A stretch of DNA of 64,000 nucleotides, taken from NCBI RefSeq assembly GCF_004134775.1, contig NZ_SDOZ01000005.1, positions 114,676 through 178,675 of the forward strand, given 5' to 3'. A program made the position numbers and the translations under genes. This DNA comes from Candidatus Borkfalkia ceftriaxoniphila. Its GTDB lineage: Bacteria > Bacillota > Clostridia > Christensenellales > Borkfalkiaceae. The notes beneath the pieces are model-generated. The model saw only the letters and a program-made list of their open reading frames with translations, was not told where the DNA came from and did not search any database. Of the stretch, positions 1-7,769 are shown piece by piece; the first letter of the stretch is position 1, and each line of letters starts with the position of its first letter.

Positions 1-1373
1 CGCACATCTCGCAGGTCGCGCAGACGCTCACGCTTTGTGCGCTGCATGGCTCGCGTTCTCTTGCGGAGATCAAAGAAAAAATACTGCGCTTTAAAAGCGA
101 GAGAAATTTGTCGGATACCGACTGGATCCTCGCGTTCGGTTATGACAACAACGATCTGGAAAGTCGCCGTCATCCGACAGCCGCCGAATTAGACGAGATC
201 TCTGTCTCGAATCCCATATTGCTCACGCATGCCTCGGGACATATGGGTGTATTCAACAGCGCGGCATTGCGAGCGATCGGCGCGGAGAATCCTCAGGACA
301 TCGAGGGCGGAATGATAGGACGGACTTCTTCGGGCGCTCCGGACGGATATATGGAAGAAAAAGCGTTTTTTTATTATTCCGCCAAACTCGAAAGCAAGGA
401 AAAAAGCGACGGCGTCCGCTTGATGAGGGAAGCGCAAAAATTGTACGCTTCCTACGGGATCGCGACGGCGCAGGACGGTCTGGTCAATGAAAATAATTTC
501 GCGTTGCTCTCCGAGTGCGCAAAAAAGGGAGAACTGTTTTTAGACGTCGTCGGCTATGTGGACGTGAAAAAATGTCCGCAGATCTACAAAGAAAACCGCG
601 AATATCAAAATAAATACAACGGCCGTTTCAAACTCGGCGGATACAAATTATTTTTGGACGGCTCCCCGCAGGGCAAGACCGCCTGGCTGACCGAGCCGTA
701 CGAAGGCGACGAGTCGCGCGGTTATCCCATTTATTCGGACGACGAGGCGGAACGACTGTGCCGCATTGCGCAAGAAGAGGACGTTCAGTTATTAACGCAC
801 GTCAACGGTGACGCCGCGGCAGATCAACTCTTGCGCATCCTGGCGAAAACAAAAACGAAACGCCGCCCCGTAGCGATCCACGCGCAAGTCATGCGGCGCG
901 ACCAGATCGCCGCGCTCAAAAAACAAAACGTGATCCCGAGTTTCTTCGTGGCGCACGTCTACCATTGGGGCGACGTTCATCTGCAAAATTTAGGACAAGA
1001 ACGTGCAAGCCGCATTTCCGCGGCAAGAGAAGCCGAAGATCTGCATATTCCGTTTACGTTTCATCAGGATTCGCCCGTGATCCCCCCGAATATGGCGGAA
1101 ACGCTCTGGTGCGCCGTCGCCCGCAAGACCAAGTCGGGAAAAACGCTCGGAAAAGACGAATCTATTGACGTTTTGACTGCGATCCGAGCGGTCACGATCA
1201 ACGCCGCGCACCAGTATTTCGAAGAAGATAAAAAGGGAAGTCTGCGCAAAGGAAAACTTGCCGATCTCGTAGTGCTCGATAAAAATCCTTTGAAAATTGA
1301 TACGGACGCTCTGAAAAATTTACAGGTTTTGCGGACGTATAAAGAAGGGGAACTGATCTATTCTAAAAAATGA
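1..1373 (+). CDS. Amidohydrolase family 3 (YtcJ-like), 5' end missing
   Basis: C-terminal part of a metal-dependent amidohydrolase of the YtcJ/amidohydrolase-3 type, expected to hydrolyse an amide or related bond in the cytoplasm; the substrate cannot be told. The reading frame is open from base 3, so the start codon and the first HxH metal-binding motif lie left of the window; the TTG at 108 is internal. Visible family features are the THASGHMGVFNS segment, the HVNGD and AIHAQVM histidine motifs, TFHQDSPV, and the C-terminal GSLRKGKLADLVVLD block that closes most amidohydrolase folds. The stop codon lies in the stem of a terminator shared with lexA, so it is the last gene of its transcript. 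Family assignment is firm, specificity unknown. Confidence 0.85.
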   Translation, partial: HISQVAQTLTLCALHGSRSLAEIKEKILRFKSERNLSDTDWILAFGYDNNDLESRRHPTAAELDEISVSNPILLTHASGHMGVFNSAALRAIGAENPQDIEGGMIGRTSSGAPDGYMEEKAFFYYSAKLESKEKSDGVRLMREAQKLYASYGIATAQDGLVNENNFALLSECAKKGELFLDVVGYVDVKKCPQIYKENREYQNKYNGRFKLGGYKLFLDGSPQGKTAWLTEPYEGDESRGYPIYSDDEAERLCRIAQEEDVQLLTHVNGDAAADQLLRILAKTKTKRRPVAIHAQVMRRDQIAALKKQNVIPSFFVAHVYHWGDVHLQNLGQERASRISAAREAEDLHIPFTFHQDSPVIPPNMAETLWCAVARKTKSGKTLGKDESIDVLTAIRAVTINAAHQYFEEDKKGSLRKGKLADLVVLDKNPLKIDTDALKNLQVLRTYKEGELIYSKK

Positions 1374-1405
1374 AAGGGAGTGCGGTAAACCCGCGCTCCC
1401 TTTCA
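1371..1405. terminator. Bidirectional terminator between amidohydrolase and lexA
   Basis: A 15-bp stem (one G-T pair) with a TAAAC loop. A run of six T follows on the minus strand (A-run 1365-1370 on the plus strand), so it ends lexA well; on the plus strand the T-run is weak. It overlaps the amidohydrolase stop codon. Confidence 0.85.
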
Positions 1406-1406
1406 T

Positions 1407-1997
1407 TCAGAAACTTCTCACTAACCCGATCACTTTTCCCAAAATCTCAACCTGTTCGACTACGATGTCGGCCATCGTCTCGTTTTCGGGATGCAAGACG
1501 TAATAACCGTTTTTCTTGTAAAAGCGTTTGACGGTCGCGCTGTCGTCCAGAAGAGCGACCACGATATCTCCGTTGTCCGCGTTCTGCTGTTTGCGAACGA
1601 CGATCTTATCGCCGTCGCAGATGCCCGCGTCGATCATGCTGGTTCCCTGTACGTTCAGCATAAACAATTCCGAACCGTGAAAACTGTCCGCGGGAAAGGA
1701 ATAATAGTCCTCATAATTCTCGTAGGCGAAGATGGGCTGCCCTGCGGTGACCGTGCCGATCAGGGGGATATTCACCGAGGAATTCCTCTTAAAATTCACC
1801 GCACGGTTTTTGTTCGGCGATTTGGATATGTAGCCTTCTTCTTTCAGTTTTTCCATATAATAATATGCGGAAGCGGTCGATTTGATATTCAACTTTTCGC
1901 AAATCTCCCGCACCGTAGGCGAGTAGCCGTATTCCGCATTATATTCGTTGATAAAGTTCAATACGGCGTGCATCTTATTTTTGCTGCTTTCAGACAT
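1407..1997 (-). CDS. lexA: LexA, SOS-response repressor and self-cleaving protease
   Basis: LexA represses DNA-damage genes and cleaves itself when RecA filaments form. The 196 aa match the usual length. Residues 1-70 form the winged-helix DNA-binding domain (PTVREICEKLNIKSTASAYY is the helix-turn-helix region). Residues 77-196 are the S24-type peptidase domain, with the cleavage site Ala85-Gly86, nucleophile Ser120 (GTSM) and general-base Lys157 (ATVKRF), all present. A LexA-like operator overlaps its own promoter, which indicates autoregulation. The gene diverges from a small Cys-rich gene and ends at a bidirectional terminator. Confidence 0.96.
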   Translation of the reverse strand: MSESSKNKMHAVLNFINEYNAEYGYSPTVREICEKLNIKSTASAYYYMEKLKEEGYISKSPNKNRAVNFKRNSSVNIPLIGTVTAGQPIFAYENYEDYYSFPADSFHGSELFMLNVQGTSMIDAGICDGDKIVVRKQQNADNGDIVVALLDDSATVKRFYKKNGYYVLHPENETMADIVVEQVEILGKVIGLVRSF

Positions 1998-2031
1998 CTT
2001 TCTTTCATCCCTATTTTTACGATTTTTCTAT

Positions 2032-2071
2032 ATTATACCATATTATTTTCCTAAACGCAAACAAATGTTTA
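2032..2071 (-). promoter_or_regulatory. lexA promoter with LexA-type operator
   Basis: On the minus strand TATAAT (2037-2032) is preceded 18 bp upstream by TTTGCG (2061-2056). Overlapping the -35 is CAAACAAATGTTTA (2058-2071), a dyad AAAC-N4-GTTT that resembles the Gram-positive SOS box (GAAC-N4-GTTC type). The overlap fits autorepression. The box also lies about 10 bp upstream of the divergent -35 at 2081. Confidence 0.7.
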
Positions 2072-2080
2072 TAAAAGTGT

Positions 2081-2109
2081 TTGATATTTTTTGTGATTTA
2101 TGCTACAAT
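2081..2109 (+). promoter_or_regulatory. Promoter of the Cys-rich small gene
   Basis: TTGATA (2081-2086), a 17-bp spacer, then TACAAT (2104-2109) with TGC in front of it, an extended -10. It leads directly to the GGAGG and ATG of the small gene at 2132. Confidence 0.8.
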
Positions 2110-2131
2110 ACAAAAAATCGGAGGCAAAACC

Positions 2132-2317
2132 ATGGAAAAACAGAGAGAAAAATGCGTATTATACGATCGGGACTGTATCGGCTGTCTGGAATGCGAAATC
2201 TGCGATCTGGATAAAAACAAAATTTGCGATAACTGCGGTAAATGCCTGGATATCAAAGATTATGCAACGATCAAAATCGACCGAATCATCACCGATAAAA
2301 AGGCGGAGAGCAATTAA
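2132..2317 (+). CDS. Small Cys-rich protein, putative metal or Fe-S binder
   Basis: A 61-aa protein of unknown function. The start at 2132 is chosen because CGGAGG lies 7 bases upstream; in-frame codons further left lack a site. It has eight cysteines (8, 15, 18, 21, 24, 32, 35, 38) in a CxxCxxCxxC block followed by CxxCxxC, a spacing that would suit zinc or an Fe-S cluster, although no ferredoxin proline pattern is seen. It has its own promoter and a strong terminator whose loop holds the stop codon, so it is a single-gene unit. Its divergence from lexA across a shared SOS-like box suggests, but does not prove, control by LexA. Reality of the gene is well supported; the function is not. Confidence 0.8.
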   Translation: MEKQREKCVLYDRDCIGCLECEICDLDKNKICDNCGKCLDIKDYATIKIDRIITDKKAESN

Positions 2318-2337
2318 ACTCTCCGCCTTTTTATCGG
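2292..2337. terminator. Bidirectional terminator between Cys-rich gene and hflX
   Basis: A perfect 19-bp stem (2292-2310 with 2319-2337) around an 8-base loop. The TTTTT on the plus strand and the complementary A-run make it usable in both directions; it contains the stop codons of both convergent genes. Confidence 0.9.
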
Positions 2338-3539
2338 TCAATGAAATCGTGAAATTTCGAAATATACATTGCGGGGATCACCGCGTCGATCAGCATTCCG
2401 AAATCGTTAAAAATGATATTTCGTTCTTTCAGATATTTTTTATTTGCGTTATAATCGGAAACAGAACGATAGGGAACGCGCAGGGAGCAAAAAACGTAAT
2501 CGTTTTGAAAGCGTTTCAAAATTTCCCGTTTCAATACTTCCGTACCCAAATTCTCTTTCGCGGAAATAAATACCGCATCCGTCGGATATCCTTCAAAATC
2601 ACGCAGCGTTTCGCTCTTGTTCATGACCACGATGTAGGGCGCGTTAAAATGCAACGCGTCCAAAGTATCCAGCGTCGTTTTCAACTGCATTTCGTATTCT
2701 CCCGTCGCATCGCATACGATAAGAGCAAGATCGCAGTTTAAGGCGCTCTCCAACGTGGAATGAAACGCGTCGATCAGATCGTGCGGCAAATTTTTTAAAA
2801 ATCCGACCGTATCGATGAGCATAAATTCAACGTCGTCGATCTCCATTTTTCGCGAAGTGGGATCAAGCGTCGCAAAAAGTTGATCTTTCACGAATACGTC
2901 CGACTGCGTCAGGAGATTTAAAAGCGTGGATTTGCCCGTATTTGTATAACCAACCAGCGCGATCGTCTTGACGGCATTTTTTTTACGACGCTCGGACAAT
3001 AAATAGCGTCGCGTTTCGATATTTTTCAATTTGCTTTCGAGATAGTCGATGCGTCTGCGGATATGCCTGCGGTCGGTTTCCAACTGCGATTCGCCCGGAC
3101 CGCGGGTTCCGATACCTCCGCCCAGACGGGAAAGCGCCTCGCCTTTTCCTTTCAAACGCGGATACATATATTTAAGTTGCGCCAATTCGACCTGTAACTT
3201 TCCTTCGCTGCTTTTTGCATTCTTAGCGAAAATATCTAAAATCAAAGTTGTGCGGTCGATCACTTTCCGATCGTCGAGTACGTGCGAAATATTCAGTGTC
3301 TGAGAAGGGGACAGGGCACCGTTAAAAAGAACGGTGATCTCGTCCAATCCGCTCAGTCGTTCTTTAAGTTCCGATAGTTTTCCTTCACCGATATAGGTCG
3401 CAGGGTTGACTTCTCTGATTTTCTGATAGAGCGTTCCCGCATACACGCCGTCGCTGCTCTCGATCAAAGAAATAATTTCTTCGTGCTCGATCCTGTAATC
3501 TTCATCTATAATCGGTTGAATTACATATACTTTTTCCAT
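2331..3539 (-). CDS. hflX: HflX, ribosome-associated GTPase
   Basis: HflX is an Obg/TRAFAC GTPase that binds the 50S subunit and splits stalled or stress-inactivated ribosomes. The 402 aa cover the N-terminal HflX domain (about 20-110), the glycine-rich linker GGGIGTRGPGESQLE (140-154), and the GTPase domain with G1 GYTNTGKST (197-205) and G3 DTVGF (243-247). G4 is NKSE (307-310) rather than the usual NKxD, a mild change. The C-terminal region from about 350 is complete. No clear Shine-Dalgarno is visible upstream of the ATG. It lies 31 bp after the recombinase gene, a gap filled with short repeats, and ends convergently with the Cys-rich gene. Confidence 0.93.
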   Translation of the reverse strand: MEKVYVIQPIIDEDYRIEHEEIISLIESSDGVYAGTLYQKIREVNPATYIGEGKLSELKERLSGLDEITVLFNGALSPSQTLNISHVLDDRKVIDRTTLILDIFAKNAKSSEGKLQVELAQLKYMYPRLKGKGEALSRLGGGIGTRGPGESQLETDRRHIRRRIDYLESKLKNIETRRYLLSERRKKNAVKTIALVGYTNTGKSTLLNLLTQSDVFVKDQLFATLDPTSRKMEIDDVEFMLIDTVGFLKNLPHDLIDAFHSTLESALNCDLALIVCDATGEYEMQLKTTLDTLDALHFNAPYIVVMNKSETLRDFEGYPTDAVFISAKENLGTEVLKREILKRFQNDYVFCSLRVPYRSVSDYNANKKYLKERNIIFNDFGMLIDAVIPAMYISKFHDFIDR

Positions 3540-3544
3540 ATTAC

Positions 3545-3570
3545 CATAGTACTATGCGTGACATAGTGCG
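3545..3570. repeat. Short palindrome and repeat copy downstream of recombinase
   Basis: The palindrome CATAGTACTATG (3545-3556) includes ACTATGCGT (3551-3559), the same 9-mer that begins the long inverted repeat at 4718. A further CATAGTGCG follows at 3562. The copies sit just after the recombinase stop codon. Confidence 0.6.
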
Positions 3571-4620
3571 TTATTCATTATCCTTTTCGCGCAATTTTAC
3601 TGCATCTTTTACGGAGCGGCGAATATCTTCGCTGATAGCGGCGTAATGCTTTTTTGTAGTATTGACGTCTTTGTGCCCGAGAACGTCGGCCACGATATAA
3701 ATATCTTTGGTTTCGCGATACAACTGCGTGCCGTATGTACTGCGCAATTTATGCGGCGATATTTTTTTTAAAGGGGAAATGATGCGGCTGTATTTTTTGA
3801 CGAGTTCTTCCACGGCGCGCACACTGATTCGTTTGGGTTGAAACGAAGATAGGAAGAGGGCAGGCTCGTCCATGCAATGATTATCTTCTTTTTCCGCGAG
3901 ATAACGAGCCAGAGCGTCCGCGACTTCGTCGGAAAAATACAAGATCGTTTGATTTCCGCCTTTTCTGGTAACCTTAAAAGCGTTATTTGTAAAATCGATA
4001 TCGTCGTTGTTGAGCCCGATCAGTTCGCTGATACGGATTCCCGTGCCCAAAAACAGCGTCAAAATGGCTACGTCGCGAATTTTCGTCTTTTCGTGCGCGG
4101 ATTTTTGCCGCGGCGACATGCCCACGCCGTTTTCGGCGGTATTTAAAAGGTCAGCGACCTCATTGATTTCCAATCGTATGATTTCTTTGTCGTGCAGTTT
4201 TGGTAGGGCAACTTTCGCCGCATTATCCACGGAAATACGGCCTTTATTGAAAAAATATTTGAACATAGAGCGCACAGTGGACAATTTTCGCGCTTTGGCG
4301 CGTTCATTGCAACTTTCTCTGACGCCGTTGTATTCATAATTGCTCAAATAACTCAAAAAAAGTTCGATATCCGTGTTTGTAACGGTCTCTAAATCGATGA
4401 AATCCAAATCTTCAATGGATTTCCCGTGAAACTTTTTTTTTGTCAGAAAATCAAAAAAAACGCGCAGATCATATGCGTAATTCAAGCGCGTCAGCGTGCT
4501 TGTCCTGTTTTCGATTCCCAAAAAAAATTCTTCGATGAAATAGGGCAGATCGCCTTTGAGCCGTTCGATCTTCTCTAAATTTTTAACATCGCGCTCTCTG
4601 TAATAATTTTCATCTTTCAT
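3571..4620 (-). CDS. Tyrosine recombinase (XerC/XerD-like integrase)
   Basis: A site-specific tyrosine recombinase of about 349 aa. The N-terminal SAM-like core-binding domain spans roughly residues 30-140 and the catalytic domain 150-340 (numbered from the upstream start at 4638). The catalytic set is complete: Arg202 (GIRISEL), Lys226, HKLR with His296 and Arg299, His322 (GHK) and nucleophile Tyr332 (HYAAI). I prefer the ATG at 4620 because a promoter -10 box overlaps the upstream ATG at 4638 and would give a leaderless message beginning at 4620; 4638 remains possible. Not obviously the housekeeping XerC or XerD: it stands alone with a large inverted repeat upstream and related short repeats at both ends, which could be its own target sites. 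Confidence 0.88.
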   Translation of the reverse strand: MKDENYYRERDVKNLEKIERLKGDLPYFIEEFFLGIENRTSTLTRLNYAYDLRVFFDFLTKKKFHGKSIEDLDFIDLETVTNTDIELFLSYLSNYEYNGVRESCNERAKARKLSTVRSMFKYFFNKGRISVDNAAKVALPKLHDKEIIRLEINEVADLLNTAENGVGMSPRQKSAHEKTKIRDVAILTLFLGTGIRISELIGLNNDDIDFTNNAFKVTRKGGNQTILYFSDEVADALARYLAEKEDNHCMDEPALFLSSFQPKRISVRAVEELVKKYSRIISPLKKISPHKLRSTYGTQLYRETKDIYIVADVLGHKDVNTTKKHYAAISEDIRRSVKDAVKLREKDNE

Positions 4621-4626
4621 AGTAAT

Positions 4627-4655
4627 ATTATACGGCATCTATCCGAAAAAAGCAA
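4627..4655 (-). promoter_or_regulatory. Recombinase promoter, apparently leaderless
   Basis: TTGCTT, a 17-bp spacer and TATAAT (4632-4627) on the minus strand. The -10 ends 7 bases before the ATG at 4620, so transcription would begin at or next to the start codon. Confidence 0.6.
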
Positions 4656-4717
4656 TAAAATTCTCTCCCGATTTCCTTCGGATACCTCACATTTTTATGT
4701 GTGAGAGGAGTTATATA

Positions 4718-4749
4718 ACTATGCGTAAAACACGAGTTTTACGCATAGT
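4718..4749. repeat. 32-bp perfect inverted repeat upstream of recombinase
   Basis: Two 14-bp arms, ACTATGCGTAAAAC (4718-4731) and its exact reverse complement (4736-4749), with a 4-bp centre ACGA. No T-run follows on either strand, so it is not an ordinary terminator. The arm length and short central spacer resemble a tyrosine-recombinase core site or a dimer operator. Related copies lie at 4814 and 3551. Confidence 0.8.
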
Positions 4750-4813
4750 AAGTCTGTATTTTTAGGTTTTTAGGCTTTTTTTGACGGTCTCTTCTATGTG
4801 GTTCAAATGCAGA

Positions 4814-4825
4814 TTTTACGCATAG
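4814..4825. repeat. Third copy of recombinase-linked repeat
   Basis: TTTTACGCATAG (4814-4825) is an exact 12-bp direct repeat of the right arm of the inverted repeat at 4736-4749, 77 bp away. Confidence 0.75.
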
Positions 4826-4869
4826 AAAAAAACAGTCGCGAATTTTTGTAGTTTCGCGACTGTTTTTTT
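4826..4869 (-). terminator. Terminator of the protease operon
   Basis: A stem with core CAGTCGCGAA paired with its complement, flanked by A and T runs. On the minus strand it follows the stop codon of the protease gene and ends in a T-run. Confidence 0.85.
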
Positions 4870-6742
4870 ATTTTTGATATGTTACGGATTGAGCCAGCGT
4901 TTGATTGACGATGACGATCGTAGCTGAAGATCGTAATTGTTTGGTTTGATCTAAAAACGATGTAATGCAATCGGTCGGTATCGCCCAACTGACGTTTTCG
5001 TACGAAGGCGCACCCATCGAATTGATGCCGACGACATAACCCTGCGCATTAAACAGCGCGCCGCCGGAATTACCCGAATTGATCGGCGTGTCGGTTTCAA
5101 TGAACATATGCGCATAGAATTGATAGTCGACTTCCGATTCGATGAGCGACACGATGCCGTTTGTCACGGAACTACCGTATCCCAGAGCGTTTCCGAGTGC
5201 GACAACAGGTTCTCCCGCGCGTAAATCGGAATAATCGGCAAGTTTACAGATTTTTTCAAAACCGTCGACCAAGTTTCCGCTTTGGTCGTAATGTTTAAAT
5301 TCGTTTTTGAACTTCAAAAGAGCCATATCGCGCTGTTTATCGTAGGATACGACTTCCATTGCGAAAGAAACGATTTTGCCGTCGTGCGTACCGTTTTCAA
5401 AGGTACAATACACATAAGGATACAGCGTAACAACATTGTTCGGGTTATTCTTTCCGGATTCGTCCAACGAAGAATTCACAACATGTAGATTCGTGATTAC
5501 ATAGCCGTCGGTACTGATGACGAAACCCGAACCGCTGCTCGCATGCTGGCCGCTCGCGACTGCTGTTAATACGTTCACGGTAAAATTCTGATAATTATCC
5601 GTTATATATTTTGCAAGAGATCCGTCTTTTTCGATTTCACCCTGATAGGCCAACTCCACCACTGCGCTGTCCGACGCTATTTTTGTCCCCGAGGTACTTT
5701 CGAACTTTTCGGACACGGTATTATCGCTCTGCACTATGATTTCGTCGGGGTTGGATATATAATTTTTTTCAGTCTTGGTGCTTTCGGGGATTTCAACGGA
5801 TAAATCGGCGTAGTCGGGATCCTGCGCGCAGGCCTCGATAAAATCGTAAACCGCCGTCGACGGTACGCAGAAAGACATCCCGTACCCGTTATTTTTTTCA
5901 TAAGTATCGGTTTCTTCGGCTTTGGTCGTTAAAACTCCCGCAACTTTGCCTTCGGAATCGAACAGCGCGCTGCCCTCGTTCCCTTCATTGCTGGTGATAC
6001 TCGTCTGTACGAGGTAATCCGCGGTAATATATTTCGGCGCATTGATATAATTCTCAAAATCGCTGTCGGTGTTTTTCGGTTTGGAAACGATCCCTTCGGC
6101 AAGAGAAACAAAATAATCTTCGCTGTCTGAATATGTCGCGATATAAGCACAATTTTCACCGTACTCCAGATCGTCCGAATTGGAAAATTCCACGACGTCG
6201 GGCATTCCCGTCATTTTCTGTCCGTTTTCGTCCTGATAAGAAACCTCTTCGGAAAATTGCATCAACGCGATATCCAAATTTGCCGCCTGAGTGATCCCTT
6301 GTGTTTGTACAGAAAAAGCATCGCCGTTATAAAGTATTGCCTCTATTTCAGATAAATTATTTAATTTATCAATGAGCGAGGCCGACGTCAAAATATACCC
6401 AGCCTCGGATATGATAAAGCCAGACCCAACGCGCGTTACTTCCTTAGCGCCGAAAAAGCCGTTTGAAACAGTCCCGGTAACGCTGACGGTCACGACCGCT
6501 TTGTAATTTTCTTCGTATAAGGCGTTGTAATCAAAATCTTCTTCCAGATAGGTAACGCCGTTATAGTTGGACTGATTGACTTTATTGCCTTCGTATTCCG
6601 CCGTAGGCCCGCTCTCGTCCGCGTTATTCTTCGCAGCGGATTCCCTCTCGTTCAGTCCGTCCAGTACCGAACAGCCGACCACGGAAAAAGCAAGGCCGAT
6701 CGCAACGATGAAAGATAAACAGAATTTAAAGATCCGTTTCAT
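4868..6742 (-). CDS. HtrA-like lipoprotein with one dead and one active trypsin domain
   Basis: An exported lipoprotein of 624 aa: signal peptide followed by lipobox VVGC (Cys24), then two trypsin-fold domains in tandem. The second (about 385-605) has a complete triad, His420 (TNLHVV), Asp472 (RDMALL) and Ser559 (GNSGGALF), as in DegP/HtrA proteases. The first (about 80-310) keeps Asp157 but has Ser122 in place of His and Glu256 in place of Ser (GNEGSALF), so it should be catalytically dead. There is no PDZ domain and no C-terminal anchor. It lies 2 bp downstream of a second lipoprotein with a fully inactive trypsin domain and probably shares its transcript. The active domain is likely to cut misfolded or specific surface proteins; the dead domains may bind substrate or regulate. 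Confidence 0.88.
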   Translation of the reverse strand: MKRIFKFCLSFIVAIGLAFSVVGCSVLDGLNERESAAKNNADESGPTAEYEGNKVNQSNYNGVTYLEEDFDYNALYEENYKAVVTVSVTGTVSNGFFGAKEVTRVGSGFIISEAGYILTSASLIDKLNNLSEIEAILYNGDAFSVQTQGITQAANLDIALMQFSEEVSYQDENGQKMTGMPDVVEFSNSDDLEYGENCAYIATYSDSEDYFVSLAEGIVSKPKNTDSDFENYINAPKYITADYLVQTSITSNEGNEGSALFDSEGKVAGVLTTKAEETDTYEKNNGYGMSFCVPSTAVYDFIEACAQDPDYADLSVEIPESTKTEKNYISNPDEIIVQSDNTVSEKFESTSGTKIASDSAVVELAYQGEIEKDGSLAKYITDNYQNFTVNVLTAVASGQHASSGSGFVISTDGYVITNLHVVNSSLDESGKNNPNNVVTLYPYVYCTFENGTHDGKIVSFAMEVVSYDKQRDMALLKFKNEFKHYDQSGNLVDGFEKICKLADYSDLRAGEPVVALGNALGYGSSVTNGIVSLIESEVDYQFYAHMFIETDTPINSGNSGGALFNAQGYVVGINSMGAPSYENVSWAIPTDCITSFLDQTKQLRSSATIVIVNQTLAQSVTYQK

Positions 6743-6744
6743 AA

Positions 6745-7668
6745 TTATGCCTCCGTCACGGCGATATTGTATTCGATCACCGTTTTCAGTTTATCCGCAG
6801 TCGCATCGATATAATCGACGGCGCAAGCCGCAGGCAAGGATAAACCGACTTTATGATATTCGGAATAAGTCTTATCGCTGTACACTTTGGAAGCAATGAT
6901 GCCGATGATATAACCGTTGCGGTCGTAGAGCGCGCCTCCGAGCATAGTCGTATTCATTGCCGCCGTAGATTGAATAAAGCGATATGTTGTCCCCTGATAC
7001 GTTACGCCGTCCAACACAGTCATTTCGGGATCGGAAACAACACCCGCCGTAATGCCCGTGCCTTCGCCTAACAGATCGCCGACGAACGCGCAGTAATCTC
7101 CCGTCTTTAAAGTGCTTCGTGCATCGTAAAACACGGATTTAAATTGAAATCCTTTTTGGGATGCTGTATTTTGCGCATCGGAATAATAGAAAAAATTATC
7201 TTTCAATTGAATGATCGCAAGATTGAGATCTTCGTCGCAGTCGATCAGTTTGGCCTCATACAGTTCCTCATCTCCGTAAATGGGATTGAGCGCGACATAC
7301 AGCGTCGTAACCGTAGCTTTTGAAAGCGAGGAAGACAGATTATCCGCATAAGCGTAAACAGCGTTTGACGTCGTCAAAATATAGCCGTCGTCGTTCAATA
7401 TCACACCGCTGGTCCAGACTGTTGTTTCGGAATGCGATCCCTTATTGTTCCGATATTCGAAATAAGAACAGACGGTGACAACGGCGCCCGCTTTTTCATT
7501 GGCAATGTATTCGGTATAAGTGCCGTCGTATTCGTCCGACGACAAATTGGACAGGGTAATATGCTGTTTGTAAATATTTTTCGGTTTATTCTCGTATTCG
7601 CAGCCGCTGAAAACGGCAACGGGAACGAGCAACAGCAATGCGAGTAAAAAAACCCCGATTTTTTTCAT
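6745..7668 (-). CDS. Lipoprotein with an inactive trypsin-like domain
   Basis: About 307 aa with the start at 7668, chosen for AAGGA upstream and because a lipoprotein signal begins there (lipobox VFSGC, Cys23); the longer frame adds 19 residues without a site. The body follows the chymotrypsin-fold pattern of its neighbour (GYILTTSNAVYA, LNLAIIQL, LGGALYD), but each expected catalytic position is replaced: Asn for His, Asn for Asp, Leu for Ser. It is therefore a pseudoprotease. It is first in a two-gene operon with the tandem HtrA-like lipoprotein and may act with it at the cell surface. Function is inferred from fold and context only. Confidence 0.78.
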   Translation of the reverse strand: MKKIGVFLLALLLLVPVAVFSGCEYENKPKNIYKQHITLSNLSSDEYDGTYTEYIANEKAGAVVTVCSYFEYRNNKGSHSETTVWTSGVILNDDGYILTTSNAVYAYADNLSSSLSKATVTTLYVALNPIYGDEELYEAKLIDCDEDLNLAIIQLKDNFFYYSDAQNTASQKGFQFKSVFYDARSTLKTGDYCAFVGDLLGEGTGITAGVVSDPEMTVLDGVTYQGTTYRFIQSTAAMNTTMLGGALYDRNGYIIGIIASKVYSDKTYSEYHKVGLSLPAACAVDYIDATADKLKTVIEYNIAVTEA

Positions 7669-7699
7669 AGCAGTCCTTATCCCTCTATTTTTTACATTC

Positions 7700-7728
7700 A
7701 TTATAGTCCTAATATGTGAAAACAAAAT
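7700..7728 (-). promoter_or_regulatory. Probable promoter of the lipoprotein-protease pair
   Basis: TATAAT on the minus strand (7705-7700), 32 bp before the start codon. The -35 region at the 17-bp position reads ATTTTG, a poor match, so only the -10 is convincing. Confidence 0.45.
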
Positions 7729-7769
7729 GAATTTACATGAAAAAAGTTCGTTTTTTCACGTAAATTCAT
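7727..7769 (-). terminator. Terminator of the glycogen operon
   Basis: Two 19-nt arms (7727-7745 and 7751-7769) pair with one mismatch around a GTTCG loop; the amylase stop codon lies inside it. T-rich sequence follows on the minus strand. Confidence 0.85.

Noticed and set aside
2100..2741. 213-codon plus-strand frame across the Cys-rich gene and the hflX end
   Set aside because: It runs through a perfect bidirectional terminator and overlaps two better-supported genes.
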